Assembly: GCA_024734495.1 (NCBI GenBank)
Contig: JALMQS010000105.1
Location: 654,979-718,978 of the forward strand
Length of the DNA stretch: 64,000 nucleotides
Reading direction: 5' to 3'
Origin: Forficula auricularia
Lineage: Eukaryota; Arthropoda; Insecta; Dermaptera; Forficulidae
This document shows positions 43,289 to 53,340 of this stretch, in pieces (positions within the stretch are counted from its first letter, which is position 1; each line of letters begins with the position of its first letter). The notes below the pieces were generated by a model. The model was not told where the DNA came from. It was given only the letters and a program-made list of their open reading frames with translations, and made no database searches. Made by a program: the position numbers and the translations under genes.

Positions 43289-44864
43289 CGAGCCCCGTCC
43301 CATCTCAATTGGCCCACCAATATTTTTTCTTCTTAAAAAAAATTATGCCAATTCATGGTAAATTTAATTTAAATATTTATTTTTATTATCGTTTGGAACA
43401 ACATTTTATCGTAACATTTAACTTAAAATTATTTTTTAATTGTTAAAAACATATTTTTATATAAAAAATAGTTCTTTGTTTTTCACGTTTTTTTTTTTTA
43501 AGAATCTTTGAACCCAGTAGGCTTTGCCTTTTTCCAACTAAAGAAAGTTTGTTTTGTTTATTATTAGTAAAAATGACTCGTGGAAAGATTGTTGATGAAA
43601 AAATTCGCTCAATTATTATCAATTTATTTAAAAAGGGAAAATCAAACGCGGAAATTGGCGATCTAGTTAATTTATCAAAGTTTACTGTCAGAAATATTAT
43701 TCGAGTTTATAAAACAACAGGTACAATAGCTACAAAACCTCGATATGCGCCTAAATCCAAAATATCAAATGCTGATAGACGGGCATTGAAGAAGATTATT
43801 AGAAAAAACACGAGTTCGAACTATGGTGAATTATCTGTTCTTTGGGGCGATGCTGTGGGGCGAAGTGTTTCAAGATCCACGTGCCATAGAGAAGCCCTTG
43901 AGTTAGGTTTTAAAGCTTTCAAGGTAATTTTATTGCAACTTATTTCAAATTTTTTTTTGTAATTTTACTCATTTTATTTAGGCGTAAAGAAAAGCCACTC
44001 TTGACATTAAAACAAAAGAAAAACCGGCTTAAATGGGCTAAAAGTCACATTAATTGGACGAGTGATGAATGGAATAGTGTCCATTGGAGTGATGAGTCTC
44101 GTTTTGAAGTTTGTTTGGGGACAATCGAAGCAGAGTTATTCGTCAGAAAAATGAAGCTTTCAATTCAGATTGTTTAAAAAAGAAAGTAAAAGTTCCTGCT
44201 TCAGTTATGGTATGGGGTTCAATGTCTCCTAGAGGTGTTGGAAAACTTCACTTCATTGATAGAATTGTAAACGCCAATAAATATTTAGAGATTTTAAAAA
44301 AATCGTTACTTCCACCAATGGCAGATGCATTGCAGAATAATAATAATTTTGTGTTCCAACAAGTCGGGGCGGCCTGCCATACATCAAGACAATCTTTAAA
44401 GTGGCTTTCTGATCATAATGTTCCACTTTTAGAGTGGGTGGCAAACAGCCCCGACTTGTCACCAATAGAAACTCTTTGGCACACAATGAAAAAGCTATTA
44501 CGAATACAACCAGCTAGAAACGTAGTCGAATTAAAACACAAACCTCAAAATATTTGGGATACTTTCACTCAAGATGAGTGTCAAAACTTAATAAATACGT
44601 TGCCCAAAAGAATTCAAGCCGTGATTAAAAATAAAGGCGACGTCACACAGTGGTAAAGGTTTTGTATTTTGTATGTTTTCCTTGTTTTTAACAATTAAAA
44701 AATAATTTTAAATTAAATGTTACAATAAAATGTTTTAAATTGTTTAAAATGTTGTTCCAAATGATAATAAAAATAAATATTTAAATTAAATCTACCTTGA
44801 ATTAGCATAATTTTATTTAAAAAGAAAAAATATTGGTGGGCCAATTGAGATGGGACGGGGCTCG
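43289..44864 (+). mobile_element. Full-length Tc1-like transposon (DD34E type), inactive
   Basis: Inverted ends CGAGCCCCGTCCCATCTCAA and TTGAGATGGGACGGGGCTCG are flanked by TA on both sides (43287-43288, 44865-44866). The 1,576-base length and the single transposase gene fit Tc1. A 5' fragment of the same family is at 31589. Confidence 0.93.
43573..44656 (+). pseudogene. Tc1-like transposase with frameshifts and a lost catalytic Asp
   Basis: MTRGKIVDEKIRSIIINLFK starts the helix-turn-helix domain. The frame breaks after REALELGFKAFK. A 58-base AT-rich stretch bounded by AAG|GTAATT and TTTAG follows and might be an intron, but splicing it leaves a one-base shift. KWAKSHINW and VHWSDESRFE (first Asp) follow, then another one-base shift before FGDNRSRVIRQKNEAF. 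FQQVGAACH should read QDGAPCH: the second catalytic Asp is Val. NSPDLSPIETLW carries the Glu at spacing 34. Dead element. Confidence 0.9.
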
Positions 44865-45389
44865 TAGGGTGGTCCTTATTTTGGGTATTTTCGAATTTTT
44901 ACGCGGACAAAGGTTCATTTGGTTCGAAATAAATAATAAAAAAAAATATCCCCTAAGTTTCAAGTCTCTATCTCAATTATAATCTGTGCCACCAGCGACT
45001 TAAGTTTCTCATCTAAATCATGGGGATTTTGCCATTAAAATATCAATTTTTTTATTCCGACCTATCCTTCAGAATTATTACAGGTATTTAGCTATTATAA
45101 TTTTGGAGTTACAGCTGGATAAAATACTGCTATATCTTAGTTATAAGATCCAAAATTAAAATAGCTAAAAATCTGTAAAAATTCTGAGGGATAGCTACAA
45201 TTATAAGGATAAAGTTTACAGAGTTTCAAATTTTTTGAAGAATCACTTTGGCTGGAATAAAAAATTGATCTTTCAATAGCAAAAACCCTATGTTATTTAG
45301 ATGAGAAACTTACATCGCTCAAATTTTAATAGAAAATATAATCTTCATTTTATTGCTTATTATTTATTTCAAATGGTTTTTTTACTTAC

Positions 45390-45541
45390 AGCTGATAGCA
45401 TTGGTACGGCTCCGTAAAATTGAAAAAACCGATCGAAATACTTATTATAAAATTTACGTTCGGACTCTTCAAGCGCAGCTTCCATCTCTTTGCCGCCTTC
45501 TTTTGTCAAAGATAAAATGCCAGTTTGAGTTGGGAATGATC
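45390..45541 (-). CDS. Dehydrogenase exon 4 of the visible five
   Basis: Two bases complete a Gly codon, then SFPTQTGILSLTKEGGKEME, AALEESERKFYNKYFDRFFQ and FYGAVPMLSA, and the donor GCT|GTAAGT. PGSFPTQT is the segment after the SDR catalytic Lys that closes over the cofactor (PGxFxT in the family). The acceptor is ATTTTTAG. It is closely duplicated at 30895-31046. Confidence 0.88.
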
Positions 45542-45944
45542 CTAAAAATGTTTAATCATTTAGAACCAGGTGAGATAGAAGAGGATTAGTCATTGAGAGC
45601 TCAATACAACAAAATTAAATACTAGGAAGATTATCATAAAAATATTATATCTAAAATCAATGTAAAATTTTACTAATATTCAGTACATGGCACTTGTCTT
45701 AGGCCGTAATTTATGTTGTTCGGTGATAAAGTTGAGATACTGAGGTCTCCAGTAGAACAGTTGGTGCCCTCTCTTGTAAATAAAGAAATCTTTTTTCTAA
45801 GGAAAATAGATTTGTTTATTGGAATTTGTAAAAAAATTTTGATACAGTTTCAGCAGATATTCTATACCATCTTCAGTCTATAGAAACTAAGAAATACCCC
45901 ATAAGCAGTTGAAAAGGCTTTGACATATAAAAATAATTTTTATA

Positions 45945-46360
45945 AAAAAAACCGACTTCAAAATAATTAAATGCAACAAATAAAATAATAAAACTCAAAA
46001 AATAAAATAAAATGCACTCAAAGGTATAAAATAATTATCTAATTTAGTTACAACTAAACGACGAAATATTAACATGAATGACTTTTTGAAGTCGGTGCCA
46101 AACATATACCTACATTTTATGATTCGAACTCGGCGGATTTTACTTAGTACGTTTGGCGGGTCGCTCGCTTATATAGTTTGTTTGGCACCGACTTCAAAAA
46201 GTGATTACATGTAAATATTTCATCGTTTAGTTGTAACTAAATTATATTATTATTTTATACCTTATAGTGTATTTTATTTTATTTTGAGTTTTATTATTTT
46301 ATTTGTTGCATTTAATTTTTTTGAAGTCGGTTTTTTTTATAAAAATTATTTTTATTTTTC
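45945..46360. mobile_element. ACCGACTTCAAAA palindromic repeat, copy 1
   Basis: ACCGACTTCAAAATAATTAA, AACTAAACGACGAAATATTA, then TTTTTGAAGTCGGTGCCAAA and the mirror image. The same element is at 51.9, 52.7 and 62.5 kb. Confidence 0.8.
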
Positions 46361-46494
46361 TCTTTTTAGTGATGTTATTAATAGTGACTTAATATAATAC
46401 CTTGCATGCATCTCGTAAGAGAAAGCGTAGGGCGAATAAATCAGAAAATGATAATAAAATTTTTTACAAATTTCAATAAACAAATCTATTTTCG

Positions 46495-46795
46495 AAGGAG
46501 ACAATAAAAGAGTGTGTCTTCTGCTGGAATTATAAATTTTATTTATTTATAACGAGACTATAGTTTCGAGGGCTTTGCCCTCTTCATCAGTCTATTATAA
46601 TGGATTAACAGGAATTAATTTTCATTCATAAATTAATTTCTGTGAATACATTGTAATAGACTGATGAAGAGGGCAAAGCCCTCGAAACTATAGTCTCGTT
46701 ATAAATAAATAAAATTTATAATTCCAGCAGAAGATCACACTTTTATTGTCTCCTTCAATATATAAAAATTCTGCTACTCTCGGCAAAAAAAGTTC
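46495..46795. mobile_element. Fold-back family B element with hammerhead-like core in both arms
   Basis: Arms are GAAGGAGACAATAAAAGAGT, GTCTTCTGCTGGAATTATAA and ACGAGACTATAGTTTCGAGG, then GCTTTGCCCTCTTCATCAGT, with reverse complements and an outer GCCGAGAGTAGCAGAATT tail. The right arm on plus reads GACTGATGAAGAGGGCAAAG, CCCTCGAAACTATAGTC (46659-46695). This gives CTGATGA, extra A, a 6-bp GAGGGC/GCCCTC helix II, GAAA, self-complementary CTATAG, and GTC. No protein. Confidence 0.8.
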
Positions 46796-47119
46796 CTTAG
46801 AAAAAAGATTTTTATTTACAAGAGAAGCCACCAACGGATCGCCAGGAGGCCTTAGTATCTCAACTTCATCACCGAACAACGTTAAATTTTACGTATATTT
46901 CATATTACTTAAAGTCTATTCAAATGTAAATTATGTTTAGATGATAAGCCATACATTTTCTAATTTATAAACAAGCCAGACACGAAATTTCAAAAAAGTA
47001 ATCTTTTAAGATGTAATCATTTTTAGTAAGACGATTTTGATTAAAATTTTAATATACTTTCACATAACATAAATTAAGAGATTCCTGTAAATCATATAAA
47101 ATGTTTAGAATTTGGAGAT

Positions 47120-47254
47120 TTGATGCGGCAAGTTGAAGAGGAAAAGAAAGAGGCGCTCGAAGTGTTACCAATTAAAAATACTCTAATTTTGTCAATTTTT
47201 TATTTTTTTTATTTAAAAACTTCAGTATATCGTAAAAAGATTTCAAATTTTAAG
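47120..47254. other. Intron sequence flanking transposase remnant
   Basis: An open stretch MMRQVEEEKKEALEVLPIKN on plus is short and unsupported. No gene called. Confidence 0.3.
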
Positions 47255-47345
47255 AAAAATATGTTATTGTTCGATGTAGCCACCTTTAGCGCGGATAATA
47301 GCATCGACTCTGTCTGGAAAGGCTTCACACGCTGAACAAATGTGG
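47255..47345 (-). pseudogene. maT-like transposase C-terminal remnant
   Basis: On minus: CEAFPDRVDAIIRAKGGYIE, then Q and stop, the usual C-terminal motif of DD37D/maT transposases. It is the other half of the fragment at 48340-48754. The two parts were separated by later insertions at about 47511-48330. Confidence 0.75.
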
Positions 47346-47524
47346 TCTCATGGTATTTTCTTCTTCTTTAAGTGCCATATCAGGTCTCTCTGACTTTTTG
47401 GCACCTTTCCACATATACCTGTGCTGTGCGAGTTTAACTGTTTTACACAGATATACGGGACCTACTTTTTAACGCCGGTTCTGAACGGCTAGTTTGGAGA
47501 GGTTACTAGGCAATTATACTCTTG

Positions 47525-47662
47525 GTATTAAATTGAAAGTTTTTGCCGAGAGTAGCAGAATTTTTATATATTGAAGGAGACAATAAAAGAGTGTGTATAT
47601 TCATAAATTAATTCCTGTGAATACATTGTAATAGACTGATGAAGAGGGCAAAGCCCAGGGCA
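47525..47662. mobile_element. Fold-back family B, rearranged fragment
   Basis: TTGCCGAGAGTAGCAGAATT, GAAGGAGACAATAAAAGAGT and GACTGATGAAGAGGGCAAAG are present, but the left arm and most of the right arm are missing. Confidence 0.65.
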
Positions 47663-48320
47663 AATTTATTAAATAATATTGGTCAATTTATATTACAAAT
47701 ATTACATTGTCATTTGGTTGAATGATTATGCTTGACTGATTAGATGTGTGAATGTATTATATTGCTGCCAACATTACTGCTGGTTGCCGACAGTGATACC
47801 AATGATAATACACCCTCAGAACGTCACCATTCATAACCAAATTAAAAATTATTGGGAGCCTGGCCGAGTTTTGAGTAAACATGGAAGCCCCGCTCATACA
47901 ATATGCAATTGGAAAGTGGTGATATTGTAAGACGGAATCGTGTAGATTTAAGGAAATCGCAAAATGAATTCAATGTTCAGTCAGATGTTAACGACTACAA
48001 CATGTAAAACTGTGAAAACTCGTCCTACAATCAGAGCCCTGTCAAGTCTGCCGGCATTGATACTAATGATGGTATGGTCAATCAGGAACCAGCGCCTGGG
48101 TATACAACCAGAAGCGGCCGCCTTGTAAAGCGACCCCAAAGGCCGGGCCTAGATACTTAAGGGGAAGGGTGTATTATCATTGGCATCACTGTCGGCAACC
48201 AGCAGTAATGTTGGCAGCAATATAATACATTCACACATCTAATCAGTCAAGCATAATCATTCAACCAAATGACAATGTAATATTTGTAATATAAATTGAC
48301 CAATATTATTTAATAAATTA
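47663..48320 (+). mobile_element. Gypsy-type retrotransposon tail bracketed by inverted LTRs
   Basis: On the right, a pol tail is followed by the purine tract AAGGGGAAGGG and an LTR starting TGTATTATCATTGGCATCAC (48169 to about 48315). On the left (47663-47811) stands the same LTR reversed, ending GATACCAATGATAATACA. LTRs should be direct repeats; inverted copies around an internal fragment are expected from self-integration or recombination. Confidence 0.75.
47812..48162 (+). pseudogene. Gypsy pol C-terminus, broken
   Basis: In mixed frames: LESGDIVRRNRVDLRKSQNE, then NQEPAPGYTTRSGRLVKRPQ and RPGLDT, stop. RRNRxxLR and TRSGRxVKxPxR are typical of the end of gypsy pol polyproteins. Stops interrupt the frame. 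Lacks protease, RT and integrase core. Confidence 0.7.
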
Positions 48321-48339
48321 AATAATAATACAATCTATA

Positions 48340-48754
48340 CTCTTGGAAGTTTGCCATTGCTTTCCAAGAGGAGGTGACTGCAAATATCTGCCGAGAATCA
48401 GTCTCGAGCCAGCATACTTCAGGACAGCGGCCGGACACTCTGATTTTGCGAAGAGCAATCTCTAAGGCGTTGAGCGTCTGATATTTTTTAGTTGATACTT
48501 TGGCCTCAAGAATGGACCATATGGAAAAATCCATTGGGTTTAAGTCCGGGGAATATGGTGACCATTGTTGTGAAGAAATGAATCTGGGACCTTTTTCTTG
48601 TAAAAAACGTTGGGTTTCACGGAATTTATGGGATGGTGCCGAGTCTTGTTGAAACGTCCAATGGTTTCTACCGAATTGTTTACGTGCCCAAGGTAATATA
48701 ATCTTTTCACGGTAGATGGTAACACTTCGAACTCCGACCCCTATAAGTAGATTA
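48340..48754 (-). pseudogene. maT-like (DD37D) transposase fragment adjoining a splice donor
   Basis: REKIILPWARKQFGRNHWTF, QQDSAPSHKFRETQRFLQEK and WSPYSPDLNPMDFSIWSILE, then TKKYQTLNALEIALRKI. The third acidic residue is Asp in NPMDF, 37 residues after the Asp of QQD, the DD37D spacing of maT elements. The N-terminus is missing. The homologous sequence starts about 16 bases inside the intron, and the frame is continuous with the dehydrogenase exon. Confidence 0.85.
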
Positions 48755-48755
48755 C

Positions 48756-48908
48756 CTGGTACAAGGGTTATGACCTTGACATTGCATTTGGCTTGTTCTA
48801 CTCTTAAGGCAGTACTCCAGGCAGCCAGAGCAGCCTTTGTTCCTGAATAGATGGACAGTCCAGGCATGGGTTCAATTCCGCAATGGGATGTCACTGTGAT
48901 GATTCGAG
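48756..48908 (-). CDS. Dehydrogenase catalytic exon
   Basis: 153 bp. Two bases complete Ala, then RIITVTSHCGIEPMPGLSIY, SGTKAALAAWSTALRVEQAK and CNVKVITLVP plus one base of Gly. YSGTK is the YxxxK catalytic pair of SDRs. TSHCG holds the Ser position. LRVEQ...VKVITLVPG is the strand before the PG motif. The acceptor is GAATTCAG and the donor CAG|GTAATC, directly followed by a transposase fragment in the same frame. Confidence 0.92.
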
Positions 48909-49194
48909 CTGAATTCAATAAAATAAAAGATATATTAATTAATTTATTTAGGGTGATCCAATAACACTGCTCGACAAAAATTAAATAAAAATTTCTTCCC
49001 GTAAACCTAATAATGGATCCAGTAGTCTTATTCGCTGATTATCATGCAATTTCCCGAATTTTTACAACAGGTCAGAGTTTTGAGAAAAAGGGCATTTTCG
49101 AGTCCCATTAGATATGAAACAGCAATATTTGAAATCAAAATATTTCGTTGACTTAATAGAAAACAGCTTCCTCCTTGCTTTTCAAATTAAATAA

Positions 49195-49560
49195 ATAAAT
49201 AATAATAATAAATAAATAAATAAATCTTTATTCCTCGACTTGCTTAGAGGCACAAGTCCTCGGTGGCTAGGTCCTCCAAACATCAATACAATCTAGCTAC
49301 AATACATTAATAAACATCAATACAAATTAATTACAACAATTTAACAAAAAAAAGAAAAAGAAAAAGAAAAAAATAGAAATGTATGCTCATTAACAAATAA
49401 CATGACCATAGAGTTCCATCAAAAGACAAAAAGTAATTTAAAAATTCCGCGCAAAAACCCGATACCAGGAGCAAGCGACGCATTAGCCATCCCGGCATTT
49501 GCCATAAGTTGTTAAGGAAACCTGGTCAAAACCTTAACAAGGATGGATATTACCACTTGT
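49195..49560 (-). mobile_element. Non-LTR retrotransposon 3' end with (AAAT)n-type tail
   Basis: On minus: GGAGGACCTAGCCACCGAGG, ACTTGTGCCTCTAAGCAAGT and CGAGGAATAAAGATTTATTT, then a run of ATTT/ATT repeats. An AATAAA signal followed by a short microsatellite tail is typical of RTE/R1-like LINE ends. Only the 3' UTR is visible. Confidence 0.6.
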
Positions 49561-49679
49561 TGTAAATTACCACTTGTTTGTAGCTCGATTAGAACTCGAG
49601 TTATAAGTAAAAAAACTAAGACCTTATGATTTTATCTATGTGTTTATTATCCTTTATAATCACGTAGTTTTAGTTTTTT

Positions 49680-50065
49680 ATTGAAGGAGACAATAAAAGA
49701 GTGTGTCTTCTGCTGGAATTATAAATTTTATTTATTTATAACGAGACTATAGTTTCGAGGGCTTTCCCCTCTTCATCAGTCTATTACCCAGGTAACCACA
49801 ATATCCTCAGAATATTCTAAGGATATTCTAAGGACATTTAAATCTTCCTAGAATATTCTGAGGATATTGTGTGTTACCTGGGTTACAGTGTATTCACAGG
49901 ATTCCTGTGAATACATTGTAATAGACTGATGAAGAGGGCAAAGCCCTCGAAACTATAGTCTCGTTATAAATAAATAAAATTTATAATTCCAGCAGAAGAC
50001 ACACTCTTTTATTGTCTCCTTCAATATATAAAAATTCTGCTACTCTCGGCAAAAACTTTCAATTT
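49680..50065. mobile_element. Fold-back family B element with a second palindrome inside
   Basis: Same arms as 46495-46795, with the hammerhead-like core at 49924-49960 (plus). The centre is interrupted at 49787-49884 by ACCCAGGTAACCACAATATC and its mirror GATATTGTGTGTTACCTGGG, a 98-base MITE-like palindrome of AATATTCT-rich sequence. A younger element therefore landed in the older one. Confidence 0.85.
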
Positions 50066-50465
50066 AATTTAGTTTTTTAGTTATAACTCGAGTTCTAATT
50101 GACCTAAATACAAGCAGTAAATTAAAAATCAAAGAGGAATCTGTTCACTATTACGTAAAAAAATATTTTGATTTGAAATATTGCTGTTTAATATTTAATG
50201 GGACTCTAAAATAGGTCAAAATGGCCTTTTTCGTCGATCATATCTCAAAACTCTGATCTGTTGTAAAAAATCGGGAAATTGCATGATCATCAGCGTAAGC
50301 TCTACTGGAATACATTTTTAGGTTTACGGGGAGAAATTTTTGTTTAGTAGTGTAATAGTACGTATTTTAAATTGTGCATGGTTCTGAAATTTAGTCGTGA
50401 ACCAGTTAAATTTTACAATCTAGACAAATGGGAAATTATTGTAATTATGCTGTACTTTACCGGTG

Positions 50466-50855
50466 TGGTTCTTAACCTAAGGTTCGCGACCGAAATTTGG
50501 GTCGTGATGCATATTCTTTGGGTGCAAGTCGTTAAAAAATATTTAAATATTTTACTACATTTATTTTCATTAAGTTTAAAAATATATCTTAATTTTGTCA
50601 ATACTTTTACTAAGTAAAAATATTCAAAATACTTACCTACTTTTTTTATTAAATTTTCCTTGTATCGAAAAGTACCTTTTTTTATCGTAATTGTTTAAAA
50701 AAAATTATATGTGAGTAAAAAAAGTTCATCATTGTAAAATTTCTCAAGTATGAATTAAAAAAAGTATTGAAAAAAATTTGGCTTTTTTTGGGTCGCGACA
50801 TGAACATATTTCTCAAATGTGGGTCGCGGCTTAAAAAGGTTAAGAACCACTGTCC
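50466..50855. mobile_element. hAT-like MITE (TGGTTCTTAACC ends)
   Basis: GTGTGGTTCTTAACCTAAGG then TTCGCGACC, mirrored by GGGTCGCGGCTTAAAAAGGT and TAAGAACCACTG. The CAGTGGTTCTTAACC end is a widespread hAT type. The internal GGGTCGTGATG and GGGTCGCGACATG resemble one another. No transposase. Confidence 0.75.
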
Positions 50856-51894
50856 TACACGATCACATAACGTGAATGAATTGTGAAATTTGATTTGATA
50901 AACCATAGACATTTTTGGGCCTCAAATGGCTACAATAATGTGAGTAGTTTTGCATAGAGGAAAAATAGTAATATTTTTTAAGTGAACTAGATCATTAATA
51001 GGCTGATCATTAATAAGAAAACGTGATGGGCAGTTAAAGAAGATAGTTTAGGATTTAAATTGAAAATGAAAACTAGCTTGTTTTTACATTACAATAAAAA
51101 TAAATTTATCATATTCTAATTATAAGCATATAGTCTAAGATCACAACTTAGGTCGACCTTAACCTATTGAGTTTCCTGAAGAAATTAATATTTTGATAAT
51201 ATAATGTATTAATAAATAAACTGCAACGGATCGTTGCTAAACTTTATCTAAATTCATTTGAAATATTAATATGTTCTTGAGTAAAGTACTTTAAAATATA
51301 ATTTTACTAAAAACTTTATTTAACCTTTTTTGTGGTCCCCAAGGTACTTAATTAGGATATTAAATTTCATCAAAATTGGTTAAGTCATTTTCAAGATATT
51401 TAGAAAAAACTAAAAAAGTACTGAAATAAAGTACTAATGTTTGTGGACCGATATGTACCAAAAACTAATCAGCGCTTCATTTTGTTAAACTAATGGTAGG
51501 TTTTCAATTTCATTTCAATCAGCGCAAAGGTGTAGAAAAAATCGTGGACGAAAAAAACGATAACACACATCCATCCATCCATCCATCCATCCGCACGCAC
51601 TTCCAAAAAATGGCACTTTTTGGCCTCTCGGCGAGATTCCAGGTAATTTTTGGCAAAACCGTCACGTGGTAAAATTCAATCTCATTGAATACTTCATTTT
51701 GTGACCTGAATTGAGTCTATGGGTTCCGTAGCTTACCTGAGGACCCTTTGAAGTCGCGCTTGCCTCGAGAGCGATTCCAATACTTTCTCCCATGCTTCGC
51801 ATTGGATAAAGTAAAAAAACTTGATAGGGTCGACATCCAATTTCCCTGAATAGCTATTTTTGATAAAACATTAAATAAAAAATAATTTTTAAGA
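50856..51894. other. Dehydrogenase intron, mostly unassigned
   Basis: Contains a six-unit ATCC microsatellite (51567-51591), and at 51599-51790 a stretch (TTTTGGCCTCTCGGCGAGAT, GAAGTCGCGCTTGCCTCGAG) that looks like repeat debris. No exon found. Confidence 0.45.
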
Positions 51895-52345
51895 AAAAAA
51901 TAAGACCGACTTCAAAAAATTAAATGCAACAAATAAAATACACTAAGGGCCGGTTGTATGTCGCAAAGTAAATGCTTTTTACCACTAACACATGGTAGAT
52001 GGTAAATGGAGGGACTGGGATGGCCAAATAGATGCCAGGCACTGACACCTTTTATGAATCGCACTCGACGAATCTTACTTAGTACGTTTGGAGGGTATGC
52101 TCGCTTATAGGTATAGTTTGTTTGGTACCGACTTCAAAAAGTAATTTCATGTTAATATTTCGTCGTTTAGTTGTAACTAAATAAGATAATAATTATTTTA
52201 TACCTTTTAGTGTATTTTTATATTTGTTGCATTTAATTTTTTGAAGTCGGTTTTTATTTTTTTCTTAAAAATTTTTATAGTGGATTTTATTTGTTGCATT
52301 TAATTTTTTGAAGTCGGTTTTATTTTTTCTTAAAAATTACTTTTA
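51895..52345. mobile_element. ACCGACTTCAAAA palindromic repeat, copy 2
   Basis: Arms GACCGACTTCAAAAAATTAA and TTTGAAGTCGGTTTTATTTT. The centre includes a stub of the CCGGTTGTATGTC element (about 51955-52035) and GCTCGCTTATAGGTATAGTT. Confidence 0.75.
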
Positions 52346-52349
52346 TTTT

Positions 52350-53340
52350 TAACCGACTTCAAAAAAAGGAGGAGTGTTCTCTATTCGACTGAATTTTTTT
52401 TCTGTCTATGTTACCTCATATCTCCGCCAATTGTGAACCAATTTTGAAAAAAATTTGCATTGGGTTCAGTCTACCTTCCGATTGGTCCCATTTTTTTTAT
52501 TGGTATTAGACCTATTTTGTTAGGTTTGTTCAGGCCTAACTACTTTCTTTATGAACTGATTTCGATGTTTCTTTTTTATTGGAAAGGGTATCTTAAGGAT
52601 GGTACCATATTAATTTGGTCAAGTTCTGATGTTATGATCACTATTAATAACATCACTAAAAAGAGAAAAATAAAAATAATTTTTAAGAAAAAATAAAACC
52701 TACTTCAAAAAAATTAAATGTAACAAATAAAATCCACTAAAAGGTATAAAATAATTATTATCTTATTTAGTTACAACTAAACTACGAAATATTAACATGA
52801 AATTACTTTTTGAAGTTGGTACCAAACAAACTATACCTATAAGCGAGCGTACCCACCAAACGTACTAAGTAAGATCCGTCGAGTGCGATTCATAAAATGT
52901 ATATGTTTGGCACCGACTTCAAAAAGTAATTTCATGTTAATATTTCGTCGTTTAGTTGTAACTAAATAAGATAATAATTATTTTATACCTTTTAGTGGAT
53001 TTTTATTTGTTGCATTTAATTTTTTTGAAGTCGGTTTTATTTTTTCTTAAAAATTATTTTTCTCTTTTTACTGATGTTATTAATAGTGCTCATTTCATCA
53101 AAACATGACCAAATTAATATGGCACCATCCCTATGATACCCCCTTTCCAATAAAAAAGAATCATCGAAATCGGTTCATAAACAAAGAAGTTAGGCCCGAA
53201 AAAACCTAACAAAAAAGGTCTAATACCAAAAAAATGGGACCAATCGGAAGGTAGACTGAACCCAATGCAATTTTTTTTTTCAAAATCGGTTCACAATTGG
53301 CTGAGATATGAGGTACAGACACAAAAAAAAATTAATTAAT
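52350..53340. mobile_element. ACCGACTTCAAAA palindromic repeat, copy 3, with extended arms
   Basis: Outer arms AACCGACTTCAAAAAAGGAG, TACCTCATATCTCCGCCAAT and GGGTTCAGTCTACCTTCCGA (52350-52490) are mirrored at 53170-53320. The inner palindrome of copy 1 type lies at 52700-53040. This arrangement also occurs at 62525-63215. No coding sequence. Confidence 0.8.

Larger units (their letters stand above)
41722..45389. other. Dehydrogenase intron 4 (filled by a LINE and a Tc1-like element)
   Basis: The duplicate locus at 30.8 kb has only 110 bases between the same two exons. Nearly the whole 3.67 kb is therefore inserted DNA: LINE 41870-42870, Tc1 43289-44864, and unassigned AT-rich sequence at 42871-43288 and 44867-45389. 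Confidence 0.7.
45700..46900. mobile_element. Composite fold-back: two nested palindromic elements
   Basis: Outer arms GTTCGGTGATAAAGTTGAGA and TTTATTGGAATTTGTAAAAA (45719-45840) are mirrored by 46455-46490 and 46800-46880. Inside lies an ACCGACTTCAAAA palindrome (about 45945-46360). The right arm is split by a fold-back family B element at about 46495-46790; the uninterrupted left arm shows the pre-insertion sequence AAATAGATTTG/CTAAGG. Confidence 0.75.
48967..50353. mobile_element. Outer inverted-repeat element containing a LINE tail and a fold-back element
   Basis: CACTGCTCGACAAAAATT, TTCTTCCCGTAAACCTAA and CAGGTCAGAGTTTTGAG (48967-49085) are mirrored at about 50225-50353 (TTTTTGTTTAGTAGTG, GGTTTACGGGGAGAAATTTT). 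The ends are Tc1/mariner-like in style. Its inside is taken up by later insertions. Confidence 0.65.
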
